From Chloroflexota bacterium (GTDB taxonomy: Bacteria; Chloroflexota; Dehalococcoidia; Lucifugimonadales; JADFKI01), in the NCBI GenBank assembly GCA_009838595.1, contig VXRI01000060.1, positions 1-6,465 of the forward strand: a stretch of 6,465 nt of DNA, in the 5' to 3' direction. Each line of letters begins with the position of its first letter. Position 1 is the first letter of the stretch. Shown here piece by piece: positions 1 through 5,244 of this stretch. The notes beneath the pieces are model-generated. The model worked only from the letters and a program-made list of their open reading frames with translations. It ran no database searches and was not told the origin of the DNA. The translations under genes were made by a program, and so were the position numbers.

Positions 1-5
1 GCTCC

Positions 6-37
6 TATCCTAACCTTCCTTCTATTCTAACTTTCCC
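6..37. repeat. Imperfect pyrimidine-rich tandem repeat
   Basis: Two 15-base units, TATCCTAACCTTCCT (6-20) and TATTCTAACTTTCCC (23-37), match at 12 of 15 positions with a period of 17. The tract is almost purely pyrimidine plus A on the + strand. No reading frame covers it convincingly. Its function is unknown; it may be the 3' flank of a gene lying left of the window. Confidence 0.4.
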
Positions 38-64
38 TTAGAAGGTCTGACATGGGTATGCAAA

Positions 65-91
65 TGATGATTTAGTAGGATTTTATCATCA
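65..91. repeat. Perfect 7-bp inverted repeat
   Basis: TGATGAT (65-71) and ATCATCA (85-91) are exact reverse complements separated by 13 bases. They could form a weak A+T-rich hairpin or an operator half-site pair. There is no T-run after it, so it is not a typical terminator. It lies about 65 bp upstream of the probable promoter of the DUF59 gene. Confidence 0.35.
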
Positions 92-155
92 CTTGAACGC
101 CGCGCAGGGGCAATTCGCAAAGCGCCGTCAAGTAAACACATGCTTACGGGCGGCG

Positions 156-164
156 TGATACAAT
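156..164 (+). promoter_or_regulatory. Probable extended -10 promoter of the DUF59 gene
   Basis: TGATACAAT fits the extended -10 pattern TG-N-TATAAT, with TACAAT (159-164) matching 5 of 6 bases. No good -35 hexamer is present 16-18 bp upstream, which is tolerated by extended -10 promoters. Transcription would begin near 171, about 40 bases before the ATG at 213. An imperfect dyad surrounds the upstream side: CGCCG (123-127) pairs with CGGCG (151-155), and GTAA (132-135) with TTAC (144-147). This could be an operator, but that is speculative. Confidence 0.45.
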
Positions 165-212
165 AGCGTTCTAGGATGCCTGTCTGATATGGCATGAATA
201 TGGAGGAGTACT

Positions 213-527
213 ATGACGAACAAGCTTGATATTACTTTGGACGATGTGTACGAAGCACTGCGAGATGTGTACGACCCCGAAATCCCGGTGAATATCGTCG
301 ATCTTGGGCTGGTGCGCGATGTCGCGCTGGTCGAGAAGAATGTCGATGTGAAGATGACCCTTACCTTCGCCGGCTGCGGCATGGGCCCCTACATCGCGCA
401 ACAGGCGGAGTGGCGCCTCGCAGAAATCGAAGGCTTGGAGGACATCAACGTCGACCTCGTATTCGACCCGCCTTGGACGCCCGACGAGATTACCGACGAG
501 GGCAGGAAGCTGCTTGGGTTGGACTAA
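213..527 (+). CDS. MIP18/DUF59-family iron-sulfur cluster assembly protein
   Basis: A stand-alone 104-residue MIP18-family (DUF59, SufT/PaaD-like) protein. Family members help assemble or deliver Fe-S clusters in the cytoplasm. The signature DPEIPVNIVDLGL is at residues 21-33, the TxxGC motif with the conserved cysteine C55 at 51-55, and the terminal FDPPWTP at 84-90. The length is normal for a single-domain member. The ATG at 213 is set by a strong GGAGGAG at 202-208 with a 4-base spacer. The next gene encodes an Mrp-type ATPase, the usual fusion partner of this domain, which supports a shared role in Fe-S assembly. In many Mrp proteins this domain is the N-terminus; here it is a separate gene. 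The family is certain; the exact client is not. A role like PaaD in phenylacetyl-CoA oxygenase maturation is less likely because no paa genes are nearby. Confidence 0.93.
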   Translation: MTNKLDITLDDVYEALRDVYDPEIPVNIVDLGLVRDVALVEKNVDVKMTLTFAGCGMGPYIAQQAEWRLAEIEGLEDINVDLVFDPPWTPDEITDEGRKLLGLD

Positions 528-530
528 GGG

Positions 531-656
531 AGTCTGTCAGTTAGTCAGTTTATCAATCAGTCTGTAATTGTCTTTCGCGCAGTCTGTTGGCGGTTACGCA
601 ATAGACGCCCGGCGCCCTAACGGACTGACGAACCGGCATACCGACATATCGACATA
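531..656. repeat. Low-complexity quasi-repeats in the DUF59-Mrp spacer
   Basis: AGTCTGT occurs three times (531-537, 559-565, 581-587) with a related AGTCAGT at 543-549. CGACATA occurs twice in tandem (642-648, 650-656). TCAGTCT (557-563) also has its reverse complement AGACTGA at 662-668. The spacer has no open frame of note and no clear promoter or terminator. The repeats are degenerate and have no spacer-repeat regularity, so this is not a CRISPR. Confidence 0.5.
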
Positions 657-677
657 CTGAAAGACTGAGGCACTCTC

Positions 678-1484
678 ATGACTATGAACCCGCAGCAGGC
701 GGCTCAGGCACGCCAGCGCATACAGGCGATGCAACGCCAGTTCGAGCAGAAGCGTCAGCTCGCGGACGCACTGGCGCAGATAGGGCGCAAGATTGGCGTG
801 TACTCCGGCAAGGGCGGCGTGGGCAAGACGACCGTTGCCGTGAACCTCGCGTCCACTCTCGCGCACCAGGGGTACAGCGTGGGCATCTTGGATGTGGACA
901 TTGACTGCCCGAATGTGGTGCGCGCGATGAAGGTCGCCGAGCGTCCGCAAGTCGGCGAGGGCAACAAGATGCTGCCTTCCGAGCGTTTCGGCGTGAAGAT
1001 TATGTCTATGGGTTTCTTCCAGCAGAACGAAGAAGAGGCAATCATCTGGCGCGGGCCTATGGTGCACAACGCCATCAACCAGCTTTTACAGACGACCGAC
1101 TGGGGCGCGCTGGACTACCTAGTTGTGGACCTGCCTCCGGGCACATCGGACGCGCCGCTTACCGTGATGCAAAACCTCGACCTCGACGGCTTCATCGTGG
1201 TTACCACGCCGCAAGAACTCGCCAAGATAGACGCCAAGCGCTCCATCAACATGATTCGCAAGTTGCAAGTGAATGTATTGGGCGTCGTGGAAAACTTCTC
1301 CGGCGACATCTTCGGCAGAGGCGCAGGCGAGGAGCTTGCGGGCGAACTAGGGCTGGATTTCCTAGGCAGCCTAGAATTGCGTCCCGACTACCGCGATACA
1401 TCGAAGCCGACCGTGCTGCTCAGCAACGAAGTGCTAGGAGAATACGCCGCCATCGCCGACAAAGCCCGCGCTGCGCTGGAATAG
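678..1484 (+). CDS. Mrp/NBP35-family P-loop ATPase lacking the CPxC cluster motif
   Basis: A 268-residue SIMIBI-class P-loop ATPase of the Mrp/ApbC/NBP35 group, which normally carries or transfers Fe-S clusters as a cytoplasmic dimer. Residues 1-38 form a glutamine- and arginine-rich helical lead-in. The deviant Walker A SGKGGVGKTT is at 43-52, the switch I region DVDIDCPN at 72-79 (DxDIxGPS in typical Mrp), the Mrp signature WRGPM at 124-128, and the Walker B/switch II stretch VVDLPPGTSDAPLT at 149-162. After GVVENFS (202-208), where Mrp proteins normally have a CPxC pair, the sequence goes directly to GDIFGRGAGEELA. The only cysteine is C77. The ATP-binding half is intact, but the known Fe-S site is missing. 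The ATG at 678 has a weak TGAGG at 666-670; ATG 684 is an alternative start. It lies 150 bp after the DUF59 gene, probably its partner. A MinD-like regulatory ATPase is the main alternative. Confidence 0.88.
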   Translation: MTMNPQQAAQARQRIQAMQRQFEQKRQLADALAQIGRKIGVYSGKGGVGKTTVAVNLASTLAHQGYSVGILDVDIDCPNVVRAMKVAERPQVGEGNKMLPSERFGVKIMSMGFFQQNEEEAIIWRGPMVHNAINQLLQTTDWGALDYLVVDLPPGTSDAPLTVMQNLDLDGFIVVTTPQELAKIDAKRSINMIRKLQVNVLGVVENFSGDIFGRGAGEELAGELGLDFLGSLELRPDYRDTSKPTVLLSNEVLGEYAAIADKARAALE

Positions 1485-1488
1485 GCAA

Positions 1489-1739
1489 ATGAGACAAATA
1501 CATGCCGCTGAAGCTGACGGAAGGCTAAGGAACTGTTGCAATGCGTGGGAAATGGTGGATCCGTCGTAATCAGACGACATGGCAAGCCTATCGCACACTT
1601 GACGCCGGATGAAGAGCATCTGCGGGCACCACGGAATGAGACGATGGAAGAACTCATGCAAAGGCGTTCATACTGGAATTTGACGCCGATGACGACCAAA
1701 GAGATTCTTGACCTGCGCCACGAAGGGCATCGCTTCTAG
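1489..1739 (+). pseudogene. Frameshifted Phd/YefM-type antitoxin
   Basis: Remnant of a type II antitoxin of the Phd/YefM (VapB-like) family. An ATG at 1489, four bases after the ATPase stop, opens the typical start MRQIHAAEA. The frame is then lost near 1516-1518. One base deleted (or two inserted) restores the frame KAKELLQCVGNGGSVVI, followed by RRHGKPIAHLTP, the core DNA-binding strand-helix pattern of the family. The C-terminus KEILDLRHEGHRF is the classic toxin-binding tail seen with PIN toxins. The repaired product would be about 83 residues, a normal length. A TTG at 1536 could start a truncated form, but it would lack the N-terminal helix. It stops 2 bases before the toxin remnant, the usual coupled order. 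I infer that it is non-functional, or at most makes a partial toxin-binding fragment. Confidence 0.75.
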
Positions 1740-1741
1740 GT

Positions 1742-2154
1742 ATGTTAGTCTTGGATGCTTCTGTCGTCCTCAATTGACTGGTTGATGGGGAATTGAAACT
1801 GCTAGCCCTCTTCATACCGTCCAACATTGACCAGTATGAACTTATTATGCCTTCGGCATGGCACTTGGCAGTAAGGAACGGTTTGATCACAGCAGAGCGG
1901 CAGAAATTAGTGCCCGTATCACACCAATCAGGGCGTGGAAGAACGACTTGCTTACATCAGACGCCTGTCTCTCGACATGGATGAACTATCAGACATGGAC
2001 ACCGCTTTTGCGCTCGCAAGAACTCACGGTCTCTCATTCTACGACGCCACCTACCTGGAACTCGGCGAGAGACGCAAGCGCCCCCGCAACCCTAAACTTC
2101 GCTCTAAACCGCGCCGCTATTGCTGACGGCTCACCCCCACTACCGCAATCTTGA
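1742..2154 (+). pseudogene. Decayed PIN-domain (VapC-like) toxin
   Basis: Remnant of a PIN-domain ribonuclease toxin, the partner of the antitoxin just upstream. The ATG at 1742 opens MLVLDASVVLN, the standard PIN first strand with acidic D5. The next codon, normally Trp, is TGA (1775-1777). The same frame continues to ELIMPSAWHLAVRNGLITAER, where the usual EVAN glutamate is alanine. A shift near 1900-1935 leads to the frame holding FALARTHGLSFYDATYLELGERR (about 2007-2078), the conserved third-acid region with its Asp retained. A further shift near 2085 gives ATLNFALNRAAIADG, where the usual final TLD aspartate is Asn. Total span is about 137 codons, close to a full PIN protein, so decay is by point changes and small indels rather than a large deletion. 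No intact toxin can be made. Confidence 0.77.
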
Positions 2155-2179
2155 CCTCTGCCGGTCGCGCTGGGGTCTC

Positions 2180-2200
2180 GTTGATAAAATAGGTTGATAA
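2180..2200. repeat. Short direct repeat GTTGATAA upstream of the cupin gene
   Basis: GTTGATAA occurs at 2180-2187 and again at 2193-2200, period 13. The surrounding A+T-rich stretch contains -10-like words (TAAAAT at 2185-2190, GATAAT at 2196-2201) but no matching -35 element at the right distance. It may be part of the cupin promoter or a regulator site; the evidence is weak. Confidence 0.25.
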
Positions 2201-2233
2201 TAGAAGGATATGAAACCACCGGAGGAAATAACC

Positions 2234-2551
2234 ATGTTTTACAGGCTATATACCGGCGACGACGGACAGTCGCATATGGATGAGAGCCACGACCCGCCGG
2301 AAGTGCAGGGCGCTACCGGCATCGTGGTGCGCAAGCAGGAAGTCGGCTACTTCATCGACTGGCATCCCGCGCCGCGCCGCCAGTACATCATCACCCTGCG
2401 CGGCAATGTCGAGATTGGGCTTGGCGACGGCACCGTCTATACGCTGGGACCCGGCGATATGATGCTCGCCGAAGACACCACAGGGCAGGGGCACACCACA
2501 AAAGCAGTGGGCGACGAAACGCGCGTCTCTGTGGCCATCACCCTCGACTAG
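2234..2551 (+). CDS. Small single-domain cupin protein
   Basis: A 105-residue single-domain beta-barrel cupin with no signal peptide, so presumably cytoplasmic. The conserved block DWHPAPRRQYIITLRG is at residues 42-57, then a short acidic strand with E60. The second motif LGPGDMMLAEDTTGQGH is at 71-87. This fits a known group of small uncharacterised bacterial cupins. Motif 1 has a single histidine (H44) rather than the classical HxH, so metal binding, if any, would use an atypical set such as H44, E60 and H87. The start is set by GGAGGA at 2221-2226 with a 7-base spacer to ATG 2234. An in-frame ATG at 2210 exists, but its purine-rich site is only 2 bases away. The gene follows the dead toxin-antitoxin pair and is separated by 113 bp from the crotonase, which has its own promoter. 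Substrate and role are unknown. Confidence 0.87.
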   Translation: MFYRLYTGDDGQSHMDESHDPPEVQGATGIVVRKQEVGYFIDWHPAPRRQYIITLRGNVEIGLGDGTVYTLGPGDMMLAEDTTGQGHTTKAVGDETRVSVAITLD

Positions 2552-2594
2552 CCTGCGTGCCAAATTTAACGGCGATCATCAATTGCCCATCGCT

Positions 2595-2624
2595 TTGACG
2601 CCCTTGTGCATGCCAGATTATACT
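2595..2624 (+). promoter_or_regulatory. Sigma70-type promoter of the crotonase gene
   Basis: TTGACG (2595-2600, 5 of 6 to consensus) and TATACT (2619-2624, 5 of 6) are separated by 18 bp. Transcription would start near 2631, about 34 bases before the ATG at 2665. This is the best promoter match in the window. The -10 overlaps the word TGCCAGATTAT (2611-2621), which reappears twice at 6183-6203. Confidence 0.6.
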
Positions 2625-2664
2625 TACAGCCAAACCGCAGTATCGACATGCCGAAGGATTGACT

Positions 2665-3429
2665 ATGAGCTACGAAGACATCGTTGTTACCAAGGACGAA
2701 GGCGTGGGCATCATACGGCTGAACAGGCCGAAAGTGCTGAACGCGCTCAGCAAGCGATTGTACCGCGAAGTTGACACCGCCATCAGCGACATGGAAGCTG
2801 ACGCGGACATCAAGGCGGTGATATTCACCGGCACGGGCGATCGCGCATTCTCCGCCGGCGCGGACATCCACGAACAGGTGCGAGACGCCGAAAATCCGCC
2901 TCCACCCGACCCCAACCGTGCCGAGTATTCCTGGCATGTTGCCGCCTGCACAAAGCCCACCATCGGAGCGCTCAACGGCCTGTCATACGGCGGCGGCGCG
3001 GTCATGGCGTCCAGTTTCGACATCCGAGTGGGCTGCGAGCGCTCGCGATTCCGCTTCCTCGCCGCTTCATACGGCCGCGTGAACTCCACATGGACATTGC
3101 CGATGCAGGTCGGCTGGCCCAAAGCCAAAGAACTGCTGTTCAGCGCCAAAGTGGTGGAGCCGGAAGAGGCGTATCAGATTGGCTTGCTGAACCACCTTGT
3201 AGAAGTGGATGAGCTTATGCCTAAGGCGATGGAAATCGCCAAGCTAGTCGCAGCCAACGACTCCCGCATGGTGCAGGGCATCAAGCGGCTGATGACCGAG
3301 GATGTCGGCGAGAACTGGCGCTGGATGCACGACAACGAATCGCAAGCGCAGAAGACCTATCTTGCGCCCACTCCGGTCGAAGAAGGCTTCGCCGACTTCC
3401 TAGCGCGCAAAGGACGCAAGGACGCCTAG
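2665..3429 (+). CDS. Crotonase-fold protein (enoyl-CoA hydratase/isomerase family) without the two catalytic Glu
   Basis: A 254-residue crotonase-superfamily member, normal length for a single-domain cytoplasmic acyl-CoA enzyme. The first oxyanion-hole loop AFSAGADI is at residues 61-68 and the second, NGLSYGGGAVMA, at 104-115. The C-terminal trimerisation helices follow. In classical hydratases the residue after GGGC is glutamate, and another glutamate lies in the FGxPE motif. Here these positions are V113 and A133 (in FRFLAASYG). The CoA-binding and thioester-stabilising frame is kept, but simple enoyl-CoA hydration is unlikely. Isomerase, dehalogenase, decarboxylase or hydrolase chemistry is possible. 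The ATG at 2665 has GAAGGA at 2653-2658 with a 6-base spacer; a TTG at 2659 is adjacent to that site and so less likely. The CoA-transferase downstream is the likely pathway partner. Confidence 0.9.
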   Translation: MSYEDIVVTKDEGVGIIRLNRPKVLNALSKRLYREVDTAISDMEADADIKAVIFTGTGDRAFSAGADIHEQVRDAENPPPPDPNRAEYSWHVAACTKPTIGALNGLSYGGGAVMASSFDIRVGCERSRFRFLAASYGRVNSTWTLPMQVGWPKAKELLFSAKVVEPEEAYQIGLLNHLVEVDELMPKAMEIAKLVAANDSRMVQGIKRLMTEDVGENWRWMHDNESQAQKTYLAPTPVEEGFADFLARKGRKDA

Positions 3430-3471
3430 GCAATCCGACGCAAACTAGAGTCTGAATCAAATGAACGGGCG

Positions 3472-3641
3472 ATGATGACCACCGTCTCTGACAGGGTCAG
3501 CAGGCTTTAAGGCACTTAGGCATCTTGGCGACAAAGGCGGACATTGCCGAATTGAAAGCTGAGATGCGTCTGCAACGATGGCTTGCCTTGGCGATATTGG
3601 CGGTTGTGATTGCAAGCGTCTCGGAGCGCTTTCTGTCGTAA
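3472..3641 (+). pseudogene. Degraded small coiled-coil plus single-TM protein
   Basis: ATG 3472 opens MMTTVSDRVSRL and runs straight into TAA at 3508-3510. In another frame, 3525-3641 reads ATKADIAELKAEMRLQRW followed by a hydrophobic segment LALAILAVVIASV and a short tail ending in TAA. Together these resemble small bacterial proteins with an N-terminal coiled coil (DRVSRLEG...HLATKADIAELKAE) and one C-terminal membrane helix. Between the two parts, 3505-3528 needs a base change and small indels to join them, so I call it a pseudogene. A TTG at 3525 could still start a 38-residue membrane peptide, but it has no evident ribosome binding site. The family's function is not known to me. It accounts for most of the 282-bp gap between the crotonase and CoA-transferase genes. 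Confidence 0.5.
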
Positions 3642-3711
3642 CGGAGCATCTATCAGAAAACGCTGTCATACGAGAACGAAACCCATTGATGATTGAAAGG
3701 GACATACGCCG

Positions 3712-4929
3712 ATGACATCTGCAAATGGCAATCTGAAGACACCGCTCGAAGGCATACGAGTGCTGGACCTGGGACGCTATCAGGCCGGGCCGCGCTGTGC
3801 GTTGATGTTCGCGCGCATGGGCGCCGAGGTAATCAAGGTGGAGTCGGTGCGCGGCGACGAAAGCCGTGCGAACGGGCCCCGCGTGCGAGGGCAGTCCGCT
3901 TACTGGGTACAGTACAATAGCGGCAAGAAGAGCCTTGCCATCAATCTCCGCACCGAAAAGGGTAAAGAGGTGCTGCGCGAACTCGTGAAGGTGTCCGACA
4001 TACTCTTGCAGAACTTCCGCCCCGGCACTATCGACATCATGGGTTTCGGCTATGACAAGCTCAAAGAGCTGAACCCGAAAATCATCATGATTAACGTGTC
4101 GGCTTATGGGCAATACGGGCCCAATCGTGACAAGGTCGGCTTCGACCCCATCGGGCAGGCGATGGGCGGCTTGATGACGCTCACCGGCTACGGCGACCTG
4201 CCCCCAATCAAGACATACTTCCCGCTGATAGACCGCATCACTGCGCTGCACGCCTGCATCGGAGCGCTGGCGGCGCTGCGCGAGCGCGAAATTTCCGGGG
4301 AAGGGCAGGCGCTCGAAGTCTGCCTTGCGGACACCGGCTTCACGGTCAATGAAATCCCCATCTCCGCGTATCTCGGCGGCGGTGTAGAGACCACGCGCCC
4401 GGATGAAGCGGTCGGCGGCGGCGGCACGCCATTCGGCGGCATGTACGAAACTTCTGACGGCTATGTCATACTTGCCGCCGGCAACGACAACATGTGGCCG
4501 CGCACCTGCGAGGCGCTAGGGCATCCCGAATGGTTGGAAGACCCGCGCTTCGAGACGCGCGACTCACGCACCGAGCATGTGGATGCGCTGGAAGGCGAAA
4601 TCGGTAATTGGCTCAAGCAGCGCACCACCAAGCAGGCTGTCGATGACCTCTCCGCGCACAGCATACCCGTCGCGCCAGTCAACACCACCGAGCAGGCGGC
4701 GAAAGAGCCGCAGCTGCACGAGCGCGATATCCTGATGGAAGTGCCCGACCCCGTCGCAGGCACAATGTGGGTCAGCGGCAAGTCCATCAAGTTCAGCCGC
4801 ACGCCTATGGTAGTCGGCTCCGCACCCACCGTGGGGCAGCACACCCGCGAGGTTCTGAGTGACATAGCCGGCTACACCGAAGAGCAGGTGCAGGCGCTTA
4901 TTGACGAAGAAGTGGTCGGCGTCAGCTAG
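3712..4929 (+). CDS. Type III CoA-transferase (CaiB/BaiF/Frc family)
   Basis: A 405-residue family III CoA-transferase, normal length. Members move CoA between an acyl-CoA donor and a carboxylic acid through an aspartyl-CoA thioester, as interlocked dimers in the cytoplasm. The start LEGIRVLDLGRYQAGP (12-27) and the CoA-binding GAEVIKVE (37-44) are typical. So are NLRTEKGKEVLRELVKVSD (78-96), NFRPG (101-105) and GFDPIGQAMGGLMTLTG (143-159). The likely nucleophile is D174 in YFPLIDRITAL (169-179), followed by GEGQALEVCLAD (196-207). The C-terminal closing domain contains SIPVAPVNTTEQAAKEPQLHERD (317-339). The ATG at 3712 is preceded by AAGGGA (3697-3702), 9-base spacer. With the crotonase 282 bp upstream it suggests catabolism of an organic acid through CoA esters. 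Formyl-, succinyl- or carnitine-type specificity cannot be told from the sequence. Confidence 0.95.
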   Translation: MTSANGNLKTPLEGIRVLDLGRYQAGPRCALMFARMGAEVIKVESVRGDESRANGPRVRGQSAYWVQYNSGKKSLAINLRTEKGKEVLRELVKVSDILLQNFRPGTIDIMGFGYDKLKELNPKIIMINVSAYGQYGPNRDKVGFDPIGQAMGGLMTLTGYGDLPPIKTYFPLIDRITALHACIGALAALREREISGEGQALEVCLADTGFTVNEIPISAYLGGGVETTRPDEAVGGGGTPFGGMYETSDGYVILAAGNDNMWPRTCEALGHPEWLEDPRFETRDSRTEHVDALEGEIGNWLKQRTTKQAVDDLSAHSIPVAPVNTTEQAAKEPQLHERDILMEVPDPVAGTMWVSGKSIKFSRTPMVVGSAPTVGQHTREVLSDIAGYTEEQVQALIDEEVVGVS

Positions 4930-5244
4930 TGGGTCAGGGCTTCCATCAATGGTTTTGAACAAGGAAAACGCCAGGCTGCGAAGGGCGTTGGTGACCGCCT
5001 ACCGAAAATTGCGGAGCATGGCGAGACGGTATTGGGTCGCCATTTGAAGCATACGCAAAGAATGGATTAGAAAGGCATTGCCGAGGCGCACAATCACAGC
5101 AGCAAGTAGAATCTGACGGCAAAGAGTCCGTGTCAGGCAAGAACGACAAGCGATAGTACGCTTCACTCATACATATCTTGACATACACCAATGTGCAGCG
5201 GCGTTGCCGAAAGAACATAAACGGATATAACAAGGGACATAGAC
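4930..5244. other. 315-bp intergenic region without a recognisable gene
   Basis: All six frames are broken or unconvincing. The longest + strand ATG frame (4949-5047) gives a very basic 32-residue peptide with no ribosome binding site. The minus-strand frame across most of it lacks any recognisable motif. A consensus -35 hexamer TTGACA is at 5178-5183, but nothing like a -10 lies 16-18 bp later. TTGCCG (5204-5209) and TATAAC (5226-5231) are 16 bp apart, but they would start transcription at or after the ribosome binding site of the next gene. It may be the remains of a gene too degraded to identify, in line with other broken genes in the window. Confidence 0.4.

Noticed and set aside
531..668. 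CRISPR-like array in the DUF59-Mrp spacer
   Set aside because: The units are 7 bases, degenerate and irregularly spaced, with no unique spacers of constant length and no cas genes.
594..1067. 157-codon minus-strand open frame
   Set aside because: Antisense to the ATPase Walker region; His/Leu/Arg-rich shadow translation with no domain.
2210..2233. Upstream ATG giving the cupin 8 extra residues
   Set aside because: Its purine-rich site is only 2 bases away, whereas ATG 2234 has GGAGGA at a 7-base spacing and matches the usual family start.
3457..4251. 264-codon minus-strand open frame
   Set aside because: It lies antisense to the 5' half of the CoA-transferase and the decayed gene. It shows no recognisable motif and is explained by the G/C-rich third positions of the + strand gene.
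4949..5047. 32-residue basic peptide frame in the 315-bp gap
   Set aside because: No ribosome binding site, no recognisable motif, and similar short frames are expected by chance.
5178..5183. TTGACA as -35 of an amidase promoter
   Set aside because: No -10-like hexamer lies 15-19 bp downstream, so only half of a promoter is present.
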